This document shows positions 1 through 6,362 of a stretch of 8,000 nt of DNA, in pieces. The DNA is taken from NCBI GenBank assembly GCA_016938425.1, contig JAFGUR010000304.1, forward strand, positions 1 to 8,000. The letters are read 5' to 3'. The position numbers and the translations under genes are program-made. The DNA is from Fusobacteriaceae bacterium (GTDB taxonomy: Bacteria > Fusobacteriota > Fusobacteriia > Fusobacteriales > Fusobacteriaceae). The notes under the pieces were generated by a model. It saw only the letters and a program-made list of their open reading frames with translations. It was not told where the DNA came from and searched no databases. How positions within the stretch are numbered: the stretch's first letter is position 1; each line of letters opens with the position of its first letter.

Positions 1-162
1 AGAATAATCTGGACTATTTTTACCCTGATTAGTATTATGAAATTTATGCCTATAATTTCTATTTTCTTATTTTTTATACCTGCTTCTATTGGTGTCTTTA
101 CTTCTATCCCAATATTATTATATATTGTATGTTGGATTGTTTTACCTGAAGAGCAAATTTAA
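1..162 (+). CDS. PspC-domain membrane protein, 3' end only
   Basis: The first frame is open from the window edge to a TAA at 160-162 and encodes the last 53 residues of a protein. It starts RIIWTIF, contains a long hydrophobic stretch (FLFFIPASIGVFTSIPILLYIV) interrupted only by a few polar residues, and ends in WIVLPEEQI. The pattern RIIW, then a membrane segment, then a short ILPE/VLPE tail is that of the PspC domain, and it matches the end of the complete PspC protein encoded next door (RIIW and LILPEGEE). PspC proteins are small inner-membrane proteins of the phage-shock envelope stress response; in Gram-negatives PspC works with PspA and PspB. The N-terminal part of this gene, with the GVCGGIA-type motif expected of the family, lies outside the window. 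It is 27 nt upstream of the second PspC gene and probably cotranscribed. The family call is good; the exact role is inferred. Confidence 0.75.
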   Translation, partial: RIIWTIFTLISIMKFMPIISIFLFFIPASIGVFTSIPILLYIVCWIVLPEEQI

Positions 163-173
163 ATAAAAATTTT

Positions 174-182
174 AAAGGAGGT
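174..182 (+). promoter_or_regulatory. Strong ribosome binding site for the 61-aa PspC gene
   Basis: AAAGGAGGT is a near-perfect anti-16S match, with 8 nt between AGGAGG and the ATG at 190. It lies in the 27-nt gap after the preceding PspC gene, so the second gene is translated independently, and it fixes the start. Confidence 0.75.
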
Positions 183-189
183 TGTTTTT

Positions 190-375
190 ATGGAGAAAAA
201 ATTAATGAGATCTAAAACAGATAAAAAAATTGCTGGTGTTTGCGGTGGAATTGCTAAGCACTTTGGATTTGATTCTAACATCCTAAGAATTATTTGGGCT
301 GTTTCGATTTTTAGCGGTATAGGCTTAATTGCATACATTGCTTGTGCACTTATACTTCCAGAAGGTGAAGAATAA
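190..375 (+). CDS. Small PspC-domain protein
   Basis: This complete 61-residue protein is essentially one PspC domain. Residues 4-11 give the charged N-terminal LMRSKTDK, residues 13-26 hold the signature KIAGVCGGIAKHFG, RIIW follows near residue 33, then comes one hydrophobic membrane segment (about 36-56), and it ends LILPEGEE. PspC-domain proteins sit in the cytoplasmic membrane and are linked to envelope stress sensing. Many bacteria carry minimal single-domain versions of about 60 residues, so the length is normal. It is the second PspC gene in a row and ends 2 nt before the GIN-domain gene, which suggests translational coupling. PspC proteins are known to occur beside exported beta-rich domains of the DUF2807/DUF4097 type, as here. 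No PspA, PspB or PspF is visible in the window, so membership of a working Psp circuit is an inference. Confidence 0.9.
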   Translation: MEKKLMRSKTDKKIAGVCGGIAKHFGFDSNILRIIWAVSIFSGIGLIAYIACALILPEGEE

Positions 376-377
376 TT

Positions 378-1064
378 ATGAAAAAAATACTATTTATATT
401 TACATTAATAAGCTTATTTAGTTTTTCTGAAGAAATTCAAAGAAATTTTTCTATTAAAAATATTCGTGATATCTACAGTAATGGAATGGTTGATATAGTT
501 ATTACAAAAGGCTCTAATGAGTCACTAACTATTACTGGTAAGGATTCTCTTTTAAACGATATTAATATTAAAACTAAAGGAAATTATTTAGATATTGATG
601 TTCCAAAAAAATCTTATTTAAATGTAAATAACAAAGCTACAATTTCTATTGTTGTTAAAGATTTAGATAGTTTTGAGTTTGCTGGAACAGGAGATATTAT
701 AATAAGAGATTTTAAGGGAGTTAATTTTAATTTAATAAGTTCTGGTTTAGGAAATATTAGCTTTTTAAATAGTAATTTTGATAATTTAGATATTAAAATT
801 AATGGAAAAGGAACTATTATTGCTGAAGGGAAAGTAGAAAATCTTACTGCAACTGTTGATGGTTTGGGAACTCTAAATGCTTTTTCCCTTGAAACAAAAA
901 CTGCAGATGTTAAGTTAAATGGATTAGGTTCTATTGAAGTAAATGTCTTGAAAAAATTGACTGCTAAAGTTAATGGAGTAGGTAAAGTTAGATATCTAGG
1001 TAATCCTACACTTGAAAAAACAGAGTTAAATGGACTTGGGCAAATAAAGAAACAAGGAGAATAG
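378..1064 (+). CDS. Exported GIN-domain (DUF2807) beta-helix protein
   Basis: The 228-residue product begins with a typical signal peptide: MKK, a hydrophobic core to about residue 16, and probable cleavage near SFS-EE. There is no lipobox cysteine. The rest is a series of short beta strands punctuated by a G-x-G turn recurring every 18-20 residues: AGTGDI (102), SGLGNI (122), NGKGTI (142), DGLGTL (161), NGLGSI (181), NGVGKV (199), NGLGQI (218). This regular spacing is what a right-handed beta-helix of the head GIN / DUF2807 family shows. The family is sometimes labelled putative auto-transporter adhesin, but no autotransporter barrel is present. With a signal peptide and no membrane anchor it should be periplasmic or surface-associated. 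It follows the PspC gene by 2 nt, so a stress-related envelope role with PspC is plausible but inferred. The ribosome binding site (AAGGTGAAG inside the upstream gene's end) is weak, consistent with coupling. Confidence 0.85.
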   Translation: MKKILFIFTLISLFSFSEEIQRNFSIKNIRDIYSNGMVDIVITKGSNESLTITGKDSLLNDINIKTKGNYLDIDVPKKSYLNVNNKATISIVVKDLDSFEFAGTGDIIIRDFKGVNFNLISSGLGNISFLNSNFDNLDIKINGKGTIIAEGKVENLTATVDGLGTLNAFSLETKTADVKLNGLGSIEVNVLKKLTAKVNGVGKVRYLGNPTLEKTELNGLGQIKKQGE

Positions 1065-1074
1065 GAGAACTTAA

Positions 1075-1887
1075 ATGCATTATTTTATTTATGTTATTAT
1101 TATGTCAATCATCGAAGGAATTACAGAATTTTTACCAGTTAGTAGTACAGGACATTTATTAATTGCAGATAAATTATTAAACACACCAAACTTAACTAAA
1201 GAATTCTCTAACGCTTTTAGTATTATTATTCAACTAGGTGCTATTTTATCAGTAGTTGTTTATTATTTTAAAGACTTGAATCCTTTTGTAAAAGATAGAG
1301 TTATTTTTAAAGAAAAAATGAATTTATGGTCTAAAATTGTCGTTGGTGTTATTCCTGCTGTTATTTTAGGTCTTTTATTTGATGATAAAATAGAAGAGAT
1401 TTTCTTTGGAAATACTAATATTATTGCATTTTCTTTGATTTTTTATGGAATAATTTATCTCTTTTCTCCAAAACTTGAGAAAAGAGGCCAAAGAGTCCTC
1501 TCCTTAAAGGACGTTTCTTATAAAGATGCTGTTATTGTTGGGCTTTTCCAATGCCTTGCTATGATACCTGGAACATCTCGTTCTGGCTCTACAATTTTAG
1601 GTGGATTATTTATTGGATTAGAAAAAACTGTTATTGCTGAATTTACTTTCTTTTTAGCAATTCCAACTATGATGGGAGCAACTCTTTTAAAAGTTTTAAA
1701 AATTGGAGTTGGTTTTTCAACTTTTGAATGGTCAATGATATTATGTGGTTCTATTTTGTCTTTTTTAGTTTCATTAGTTGTTATAAAATGGCTTATGGGA
1801 TATATCAAAAAGAAAAGCTTTAGGGTTTTTGGAATATACAGAATCATTTTCGGTATAATTGTTTTAATAATTTTTAATTTGAAATAG
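1075..1887 (+). CDS. uppP: Undecaprenyl-diphosphatase UppP (BacA)
   Basis: This integral membrane enzyme dephosphorylates undecaprenyl diphosphate to the monophosphate, regenerating the lipid carrier for peptidoglycan and surface polysaccharide synthesis; extra copies give bacitracin resistance. The 270 residues match the usual length (about 270). Both family motifs are intact: EGITEFLPVSSTGH at residues 14-27, with the two acidic residues E14 and E18, S23-S24 and H27, and PGTSRSGST at 165-173, with the catalytic arginine R169. Hydrophobic segments run through the whole length and the C-terminus is hydrophobic (GIIVLIIFNLK), as expected for a polytopic protein. The start is fixed by AGGAGA at 1063-1068, which overlaps the stop codon of the GIN gene and lies 6 nt from the ATG, so it is probably the last gene of the PspC-GIN operon. 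A strong terminator follows at once. Confidence 0.97.
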   Translation: MHYFIYVIIMSIIEGITEFLPVSSTGHLLIADKLLNTPNLTKEFSNAFSIIIQLGAILSVVVYYFKDLNPFVKDRVIFKEKMNLWSKIVVGVIPAVILGLLFDDKIEEIFFGNTNIIAFSLIFYGIIYLFSPKLEKRGQRVLSLKDVSYKDAVIVGLFQCLAMIPGTSRSGSTILGGLFIGLEKTVIAEFTFFLAIPTMMGATLLKVLKIGVGFSTFEWSMILCGSILSFLVSLVVIKWLMGYIKKKSFRVFGIYRIIFGIIVLIIFNLK

Positions 1888-1891
1888 AATT

Positions 1892-1924
1892 AAAAAGGAC
1901 ATTCGCATTTGAATGTCCTTTTTT
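1892..1924. terminator. Bidirectional intrinsic terminator between uppP and cdd
   Basis: A perfect 13-bp stem, 1892-1904 (AAAAAGGACATTC) with 1911-1923 (GAATGTCCTTTTT), encloses a 6-nt loop. It has a T-run on the right for the + strand and an A-run on the left that becomes a T-run on the - strand. It lies 4 nt after the uppP stop codon and 3 nt beyond the cdd stop codon, so it should end both convergent transcripts. Confidence 0.9.
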
Positions 1925-1927
1925 ATC

Positions 1928-2326
1928 TTATAACTCAAACCCATAAGGTAATATTTCATCTACAGTCATTATCTTATAATCTCTTTTTAAGTTAGCCAAA
2001 ATAATAACAGTATCTTTTGTTGAAAACTCTTTTATAACTTGTCTACAAGCTCCACAAGGGCTTATAGGCCCTGTGGTATCTCCAACTACAATTATTGTAT
2101 CAATCTTTTCCATCCCTTTAGAAATCCCATTAAAAATTGCAGTTCTTTCCCCACAATTTGTTAATCCATATGATGCATTTTCAATATTGCAACCGCTATG
2201 GTGATTTCCATGATTATCTACAACTAAAGCTCCTACTTTAAAATGTGAATAAGGAGTGTATGCAAATTCTCTTGCTTTTATTGCTTCATCTATTAATTCT
2301 AAAATTTGCTCATTAGAAATTTTCAT
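1928..2326 (-). CDS. cdd: Cytidine deaminase
   Basis: This zinc hydrolase converts cytidine and deoxycytidine to uridine and deoxyuridine, which Pdp (same operon) can then cleave. The 132-residue length is that of the small tetrameric class, not the E. coli dimeric class of about 290. The substrate-binding NIEN is at residues 48-51. The zinc site is formed by C58 of NCGERTA and the PCGAC pair C91 and C94, with E60 as the proton-shuttling catalytic glutamate. The usual C-A-E triplet reads C-G-E, a mild variant that leaves ligand and catalyst intact. The start is supported by GGAGGT at 2335-2340, 8 nt upstream. It is the last gene of the deo operon, 20 nt after deoD, and a terminator lies just past its stop. 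Confidence is high. Confidence 0.97.
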   Translation of the reverse strand: MKISNEQILELIDEAIKAREFAYTPYSHFKVGALVVDNHGNHHSGCNIENASYGLTNCGERTAIFNGISKGMEKIDTIIVVGDTTGPISPCGACRQVIKEFSTKDTVIILANLKRDYKIMTVDEILPYGFEL

Positions 2327-2346
2327 AACTATAAACCTCCAAGATT

Positions 2347-3045
2347 TTAGATTTCTAAAGCTATTTCAATCATTTCTTTAAATGTAGTTTGTCTTTCTTC
2401 TGGAGTAGTATCATTATCTGGACTTACTAATGAATCAGAAATCGTTAAAATTGCTAATCCTTTAACCCCGTGTTTTGCACATAAAGTATATAGTCCTGCT
2501 GTTTCCATCTCAACAGCTAATACTCCAAATTTTGACCATTTTTTAAAGGCTTCTGAATCATCTGAATAAAATTCATCTGATGTTAAAACATTTCCAGCTT
2601 TTACTTTTATTCCTCTAGCCTCAGATATTTTTAATGCCTTCGCAAATAAATCAAAATTAGCTGTTGGTGCAAAATCCATGCCATTAAATCTATTTCTATT
2701 TATTGAAGAAGTTGTTGATGCAGCCATAGGAATAACTATATCTCTGATTTTTATATCTTCTTGGTAACTTCCAGCAGTTCCAACTCTAATTAAGTTTTTA
2801 ACTCCATAGAACATTATTAATTCACTAACATATATTGATAATGAAGGAATCCCCATCCCAGTTCCTTGAACTGATACTTTTTTACCTTTATAAGTTCCAG
2901 TATATCCATACATTCCACGAACTGTATTATAACAAACTACATCTTCTAAAAATGTTTCTGCTATCCATTTTGCTCTTAATGGATCTCCCGGTAATAATAC
3001 TGTTTCTGCTATATCTCCCATTTTTGCTTCTAAATGTACGCTCAT
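2347..3045 (-). CDS. deoD: Purine-nucleoside phosphorylase, DeoD type
   Basis: This cytoplasmic enzyme reversibly phosphorolyses (deoxy)inosine, guanosine and adenosine to the purine base and (deoxy)ribose-1-phosphate. The 232 residues fit the hexameric bacterial class (E. coli, 239), and most active-site residues fall at the E. coli numbers: H4, G20, R24 (in GDPLRAK), R43, R87, V178-E179-M180-E181, S203 and D204 in TISDS. The arginine near E. coli position 217 is R218 because of a one-residue insertion. The catalytic aspartate D204 and its partner R218 are both present, so activity on 6-amino purines is expected as well as 6-oxo. AAGGAGG at 3050-3056 overlaps the stop codon of deoB and lies only 4 nt from the ATG; only 9 nt separate the genes, which suggests translational coupling. 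The deoxyribose-1-phosphate made here feeds DeoB and DeoC. Confidence 0.97.
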   Translation of the reverse strand: MSVHLEAKMGDIAETVLLPGDPLRAKWIAETFLEDVVCYNTVRGMYGYTGTYKGKKVSVQGTGMGIPSLSIYVSELIMFYGVKNLIRVGTAGSYQEDIKIRDIVIPMAASTTSSINRNRFNGMDFAPTANFDLFAKALKISEARGIKVKAGNVLTSDEFYSDDSEAFKKWSKFGVLAVEMETAGLYTLCAKHGVKGLAILTISDSLVSPDNDTTPEERQTTFKEMIEIALEI

Positions 3046-3054
3046 ATTTCCTCC

Positions 3055-4227
3055 TTAAAATAAATCTTTTGCAAAACTATTTCCATTAACTGTTCCAGTA
3101 AGTAACTCTTCTACCGTTGCAGCAATATCAGCAAAAGTACTTCTAATTCCCAAATTTACTGGTTTTATTCCTTTTCCATAAACAAGTATTGGAATATACT
3201 CTCTAGTATGGTCAGTTCCTTTAAATGCTGGGTCACATCCATGGTCTGCTGTAATAATTAAAACTTCCTTCTCTTTCATGTTTTCAATTATTTCAGGTAG
3301 ATAGTTGTCAAATTCTTCTAATGCATTCTTATATCCTTCAATATCCCTTCTGTGTCCGTAAAGCATATCAAAATCAACAAGATTTGTAAATATTAATCCT
3401 TTTGTGTCTTCCTTTAAGGCAGATATCGTTTTTAAAATTCCATCTTTATTATCTTTATTAGTTCCTCTACTTTCAGTTATTCCTTTTCCTGAAAATATAT
3501 CACTTGTTTTTCCAATTCCAATTACATCAAGATTAAAAGCTTTTAATCTATCTAAAACTGTTTCTTTTGGTGGTAATATTGAATAATCATGTCTATTACT
3601 TGTTCTCTTAAAGCTTTCTTTATCTTTTCCTACAAATGGTCTTGCAATAACTCTAGCTATTGGTGATAGCTCTTCACATATTTCTAAAGCATATTTACAA
3701 ACATCATATAATTCTTGCAATGGAATTATTTCTTCATTTGCTGCAATTTGTAAAACAGGGTCAGCAGATGTATATACAATCCAAGCACCTGTTTCCATTT
3801 GTTCTTCACCAAAATCTTTTATTACTTCTGTTCCTGAATATGGTTTATTACAAATGATTTTTCTTCCTGTTTTCTCTTCAATTTTATCTAAAATAATTTG
3901 TGGAAACCCATTTGGATAACTTGGAAAAGGTTTTTCCAAAATTACTCCACTTATCTCCCAGTGTCCTGTAGTTGTATCTTTCCCTTTAGAAGCTTCTATT
4001 GCTTTACCGTAAGCTCCTTTAGGATTATCATTTTTAAGAACACCTTTAACTTCTGTTAAATTTCCTAATCCCAACTCTCCCATATTTGGTAAAGTTATTC
4101 CATTAGATTTTTCAGCAATATGTCCTAAAGTATTACTTCCTACATCTCCAAATTCATGTGCATCAGGGAGTTCTCCTACCCCAACACTATCTAAAACTAT
4201 TAATGTAACTCTTTCCATTTTATCCAT
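3055..4227 (-). CDS. deoB: Phosphopentomutase
   Basis: This alkaline-phosphatase-superfamily metalloenzyme interconverts (deoxy)ribose-1-phosphate and (deoxy)ribose-5-phosphate, linking the two phosphorylases to DeoC. I start it at the ATG at 4227 (390 residues, MDKMERV) rather than the in-frame GTG at 4236. The Shine-Dalgarno AAAGGG (4236-4241) overlaps that GTG but stands 8 nt from the ATG. From this start the metal ligand is D13 (VLDSVG) and the phosphorylated threonine is T85 (KDTTTGHWE), the numbers known for the Bacillus cereus enzyme. The remaining metal ligands are D287 and H292 (DFDMLYGH), D328-H329 (TADHG) and H340 (GTDH), each one residue on from the B. cereus numbering. The family's cap region lies between about 100 and 220. 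A third ATG at 4218 is possible but too far from the ribosome binding site. It follows deoC by 31 nt, the widest gap in the operon. Confidence 0.96.
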   Translation of the reverse strand: MDKMERVTLIVLDSVGVGELPDAHEFGDVGSNTLGHIAEKSNGITLPNMGELGLGNLTEVKGVLKNDNPKGAYGKAIEASKGKDTTTGHWEISGVILEKPFPSYPNGFPQIILDKIEEKTGRKIICNKPYSGTEVIKDFGEEQMETGAWIVYTSADPVLQIAANEEIIPLQELYDVCKYALEICEELSPIARVIARPFVGKDKESFKRTSNRHDYSILPPKETVLDRLKAFNLDVIGIGKTSDIFSGKGITESRGTNKDNKDGILKTISALKEDTKGLIFTNLVDFDMLYGHRRDIEGYKNALEEFDNYLPEIIENMKEKEVLIITADHGCDPAFKGTDHTREYIPILVYGKGIKPVNLGIRSTFADIAATVEELLTGTVNGNSFAKDLF

Positions 4228-4258
4228 AAATAACACCCTTTCTTAACAATGAAAAAGA

Positions 4259-4924
4259 TTAATATTCTCCTTCTACACTTTTTCCTGTTGTCATCAATTG
4301 TACTCCAGATGAAGTTCCTAATCTTGTTACTCCCATTTCAATATATTTCATGGCAGTTTCAAAATCTCTAACTCCACCACTAGCTTTAATTTGGCAATTA
4401 TCTTTTACTATATCTTTCATTAATTGTACATCTTCATAAGTTGCTCCACCAGTTCCAAATCCTGTTGAAGTTTTTACAAAATCAGCTTTAGCATTAACAC
4501 AAGCTTTTGCTACAGCTATTTTTTCTTCGTCTGTTAAATAGCAAGTTTCAAATATAACTTTTAAAACATTATTCCCAATTGCTTCTTTAATAGCTCTTAT
4601 TTCTTCTTCTACCTCTGCCATCATTCCAGATTTTACAAATCCAACATTTATAACCATGTCAATTTCACTGGCTCCATTTGCTATACATTCTTTTGCCTCA
4701 AATATTTTTGCTTCTTTTGTCATAGCTCCTAATGGAAATCCAATAACTGCTGCAATTTTAACTTTTGAATTTTCTAGTTCTTGTTTTGCTAAAGGAACAT
4801 AACATCCATTAACACAAACTGAATAAAAATTAAATTCTTTTGCTTCGCTACATAATTTTTTTATTTCTTCTACCGAAGTTGTTGCCTTTAATACTGTGTG
4901 GTCAATAAATCTATTTAATTCCAT
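4259..4924 (-). CDS. deoC: Deoxyribose-phosphate aldolase
   Basis: This class I aldolase splits 2-deoxyribose-5-phosphate into acetaldehyde and glyceraldehyde-3-phosphate, the step that brings DNA sugar into glycolysis. The 221 residues fit the shorter Gram-positive/archaeal-length branch (E. coli, 259). The TIM barrel residues are clear: FIDHTVLKA at 6-14, VIGFPLGAM at 60-68, D89 in EIDMVIN, Schiff-base lysine K151 in FVKTSTGF, and second lysine K180 in IKASGGVR, with GTSSG (203-207) in the phosphate-binding end. AGGAGG at 4929-4934, 4 nt from the ATG, supports the start. It is the second gene of the operon, with only 15 nt after pdp. All catalytic residues are present. Confidence 0.97.
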   Translation of the reverse strand: MELNRFIDHTVLKATTSVEEIKKLCSEAKEFNFYSVCVNGCYVPLAKQELENSKVKIAAVIGFPLGAMTKEAKIFEAKECIANGASEIDMVINVGFVKSGMMAEVEEEIRAIKEAIGNNVLKVIFETCYLTDEEKIAVAKACVNAKADFVKTSTGFGTGGATYEDVQLMKDIVKDNCQIKASGGVRDFETAMKYIEMGVTRLGTSSGVQLMTTGKSVEGEY

Positions 4925-4939
4925 TTTTCCTCCTAAATT

Positions 4940-6253
4940 TTATATATTAACTGAATGTATTTCTTTTATAACTTCTGTCATTTCTGTTTTTGTTTCACTA
5001 TATTTATAAGCTTCTTGAAGCATATTAATTGAATTTTCTAAATTTTTATCATCATCATAGTGAATTGTAGCAATTACATCTCCTATTTCCACATAATCAC
5101 CAATTTTTTTACTTAAAACAATTCCAACTGCATGATTTATATTATCCTCTTTTGTTTCTCTTCCTGCACCTAAAACCATTGCTGCTTTCCCTACTTCTTC
5201 TGCTTCTATTCTAGCTACATATCCAGTTGCTTTTGCCAAAACTACTCTTACATTTTGAGCTTGAGGTAATAATGTATAATCATTAACTAACTCCCCATTC
5301 CCACCATAGTAGTCTATAAACTCTTTCAATTTTTGAACTGCAACACCAGATTTTATAATTTCTTCAACTTTAGCTTTACCTTCTTCAAGAGTTTTTACAT
5401 CTCCTTTTATTTGAAGGGCTACAGCAACTAAAGTTTTACAAAGCTCTGTAAAATCTTTTGGTCCATTTCCCTTTAAAGTTTCTACAGCTTCTATTACTTC
5501 TAAAGAATTTCCTACTGCATAACCTAATGGTTCATCCATATCTGTTAATACAGCAACAACTTTTCTATCAAAACTTTCTCCAATTTGAAGCATTGATTTT
5601 GCAAGTTCTCTTGCTAAATCTAAGTTTTTCATAAATGCACCAGAACCTACTTTAACATCTAAAATAATTCCATCGGCATATACGGCAAGTTTTTTACTCA
5701 TAATTGAACTTGCTATTAAAGGAATACTCATTACTGTTCCTGTAACGTCTCTTAAAGCATATAATTTTTTATCTAAAGGTACAACTTTTTCTGATGCTCC
5801 CATAATCCCTGTTGATGTTGCATTTATTGCTTTTATCATTTCATCTTTTGTTTTTGGAAAATCAAAGCCTTTTATAGCTTCAAATTTATCAATCGTTCCT
5901 CCAGTATGTCCAAGACCTCTACCTGACAATTTCGCTGTTCCTATATCAAAAGCCGAAAATAGACCTGCTAAAGCAATTGTAGTCTTATCTCCTACTCCAC
6001 CTGTTGAATGTTTATCTATTAAGAATTTATGAGCTTCTGGGAAATCTATAATATCTCCAGAATATATCATTTTTTTTGTAAACTCTTTTAATTCTTCTTT
6101 GGTCATTCCATTAAAATAAACGGACATTAAAAAAGATGACATTTGGTAATCTGGTATATCCCCTTTCAAATACTCATCTAAAAACCATGAAATTTCTTCT
6201 GTACTTAATGTTTTATTATCTCTTTTCTTTTCGATAATATCTACTGCTCTCAT
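4940..6253 (-). CDS. pdp: Pyrimidine-nucleoside phosphorylase
   Basis: This cytoplasmic dimeric enzyme cleaves thymidine, deoxyuridine and (in the Pdp class) uridine with phosphate to give the base and (deoxy)ribose-1-phosphate. The 437 residues match the family (433-440). Key sites are the phosphate-binding KHSTGGVGDKTT at 81-92 (K81, H82, S83), the thymidine-phosphorylase signature SGRGLGHTGGTIDKFE at 110-125, and the pyrimidine-binding R168, S183 and K187, corresponding to E. coli R171, S186 and K190. A glycine-rich lysine loop, LDVKVGSGAFMK (198-209), follows. The opening MRAVDIIEKKRD resembles Bacillus Pdp more than E. coli DeoA, so I favour Pdp with broad specificity, although the gene could equally be labelled deoA. 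AGGAGG at 6259-6264 lies 5 nt from the ATG. It is the first gene of the five-gene operon and faces the divergent regulator. Confidence 0.95.
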   Translation of the reverse strand: MRAVDIIEKKRDNKTLSTEEISWFLDEYLKGDIPDYQMSSFLMSVYFNGMTKEELKEFTKKMIYSGDIIDFPEAHKFLIDKHSTGGVGDKTTIALAGLFSAFDIGTAKLSGRGLGHTGGTIDKFEAIKGFDFPKTKDEMIKAINATSTGIMGASEKVVPLDKKLYALRDVTGTVMSIPLIASSIMSKKLAVYADGIILDVKVGSGAFMKNLDLARELAKSMLQIGESFDRKVVAVLTDMDEPLGYAVGNSLEVIEAVETLKGNGPKDFTELCKTLVAVALQIKGDVKTLEEGKAKVEEIIKSGVAVQKLKEFIDYYGGNGELVNDYTLLPQAQNVRVVLAKATGYVARIEAEEVGKAAMVLGAGRETKEDNINHAVGIVLSKKIGDYVEIGDVIATIHYDDDKNLENSINMLQEAYKYSETKTEMTEVIKEIHSVNI

Positions 6254-6299
6254 AACTTCCTCCTTAATTTTTATTAGATAAACACTTCTATTTTTATTA

Positions 6300-6305
6300 A
6301 TTATA
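6300..6305 (-). promoter_or_regulatory. Candidate -10 element of the deo operon promoter
   Basis: Read on the minus strand, this is a perfect TATAAT. It predicts a start near 6293 and a leader of about 40 nt before pdp. At the 17-nt spacing the -35 position (6323-6328) reads TTTTTC, which is poor, so an activator may be needed. In such AT-rich DNA a chance match is possible. Confidence 0.4.
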
Positions 6306-6314
6306 TGATATAAA
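6306..6314 (+). promoter_or_regulatory. Candidate extended -10 promoter of the Crp/Fnr-type regulator
   Basis: TGATATAAA reads as an extended -10 (TG-n-TATAAA). It would start transcription near 6321 and give a leader of about 40 nt. No good -35 is seen around 6286-6291, which an extended -10 can tolerate. It faces the candidate deo -10 with only 3 nt between the two hexamers. Confidence 0.4.
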
Positions 6315-6331
6315 ATATAAAAGAAAAAAAG

Positions 6332-6347
6332 TAGGACACGTGGCCTA
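6332..6347. promoter_or_regulatory. GC-rich 16-bp palindrome, candidate operator
   Basis: TAGGACACGTGGCCTA is symmetric at 14 of 16 positions (only the pair 6336/6343 breaks it), around a perfect CACGTG core. It stands out as GC-rich in an intergenic region that is otherwise almost all A and T. A dimeric Crp/Fnr-type regulator encoded immediately downstream is the obvious candidate binder. Its centre (6339.5) is about 46 bp upstream of the predicted deo start, close to the position where class II activators sit, and it lies within the predicted leader of the regulator gene, where bound protein could repress. It does not resemble the CRP (TGTGA-N6-TCACA) or FNR (TTGAT-N4-ATCAA) consensus. Confidence 0.5.
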
Positions 6348-6362
6348 AATATGAGGTTTTTT

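Noticed and set aside
1518..1847. 109-codon minus-strand open frame inside uppP
   Set aside because: It is antisense to the conserved, motif-complete uppP, has no ribosome binding site and gives a low-complexity translation; a shadow frame.
2835..3089. 84-codon plus-strand open frame across the deoD/deoB junction
   Set aside because: It is antisense to deoD and the end of deoB, both secure, and its hydrophobic Leu/Phe-rich translation is what the reverse of an A-rich gene gives.
3404..3857. Two short plus-strand open frames (3404-3586 and 3660-3857) inside deoB
   Set aside because: Both are antisense to conserved deoB sequence, lack ribosome binding sites and show no protein-like pattern.
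6332..6347. The palindrome read as an RNA hairpin or terminator instead of a protein site
   Set aside because: Only four outer pairs can form once a loop is allowed, there is no T-run, and it sits between divergent genes, so a DNA operator is the better reading.
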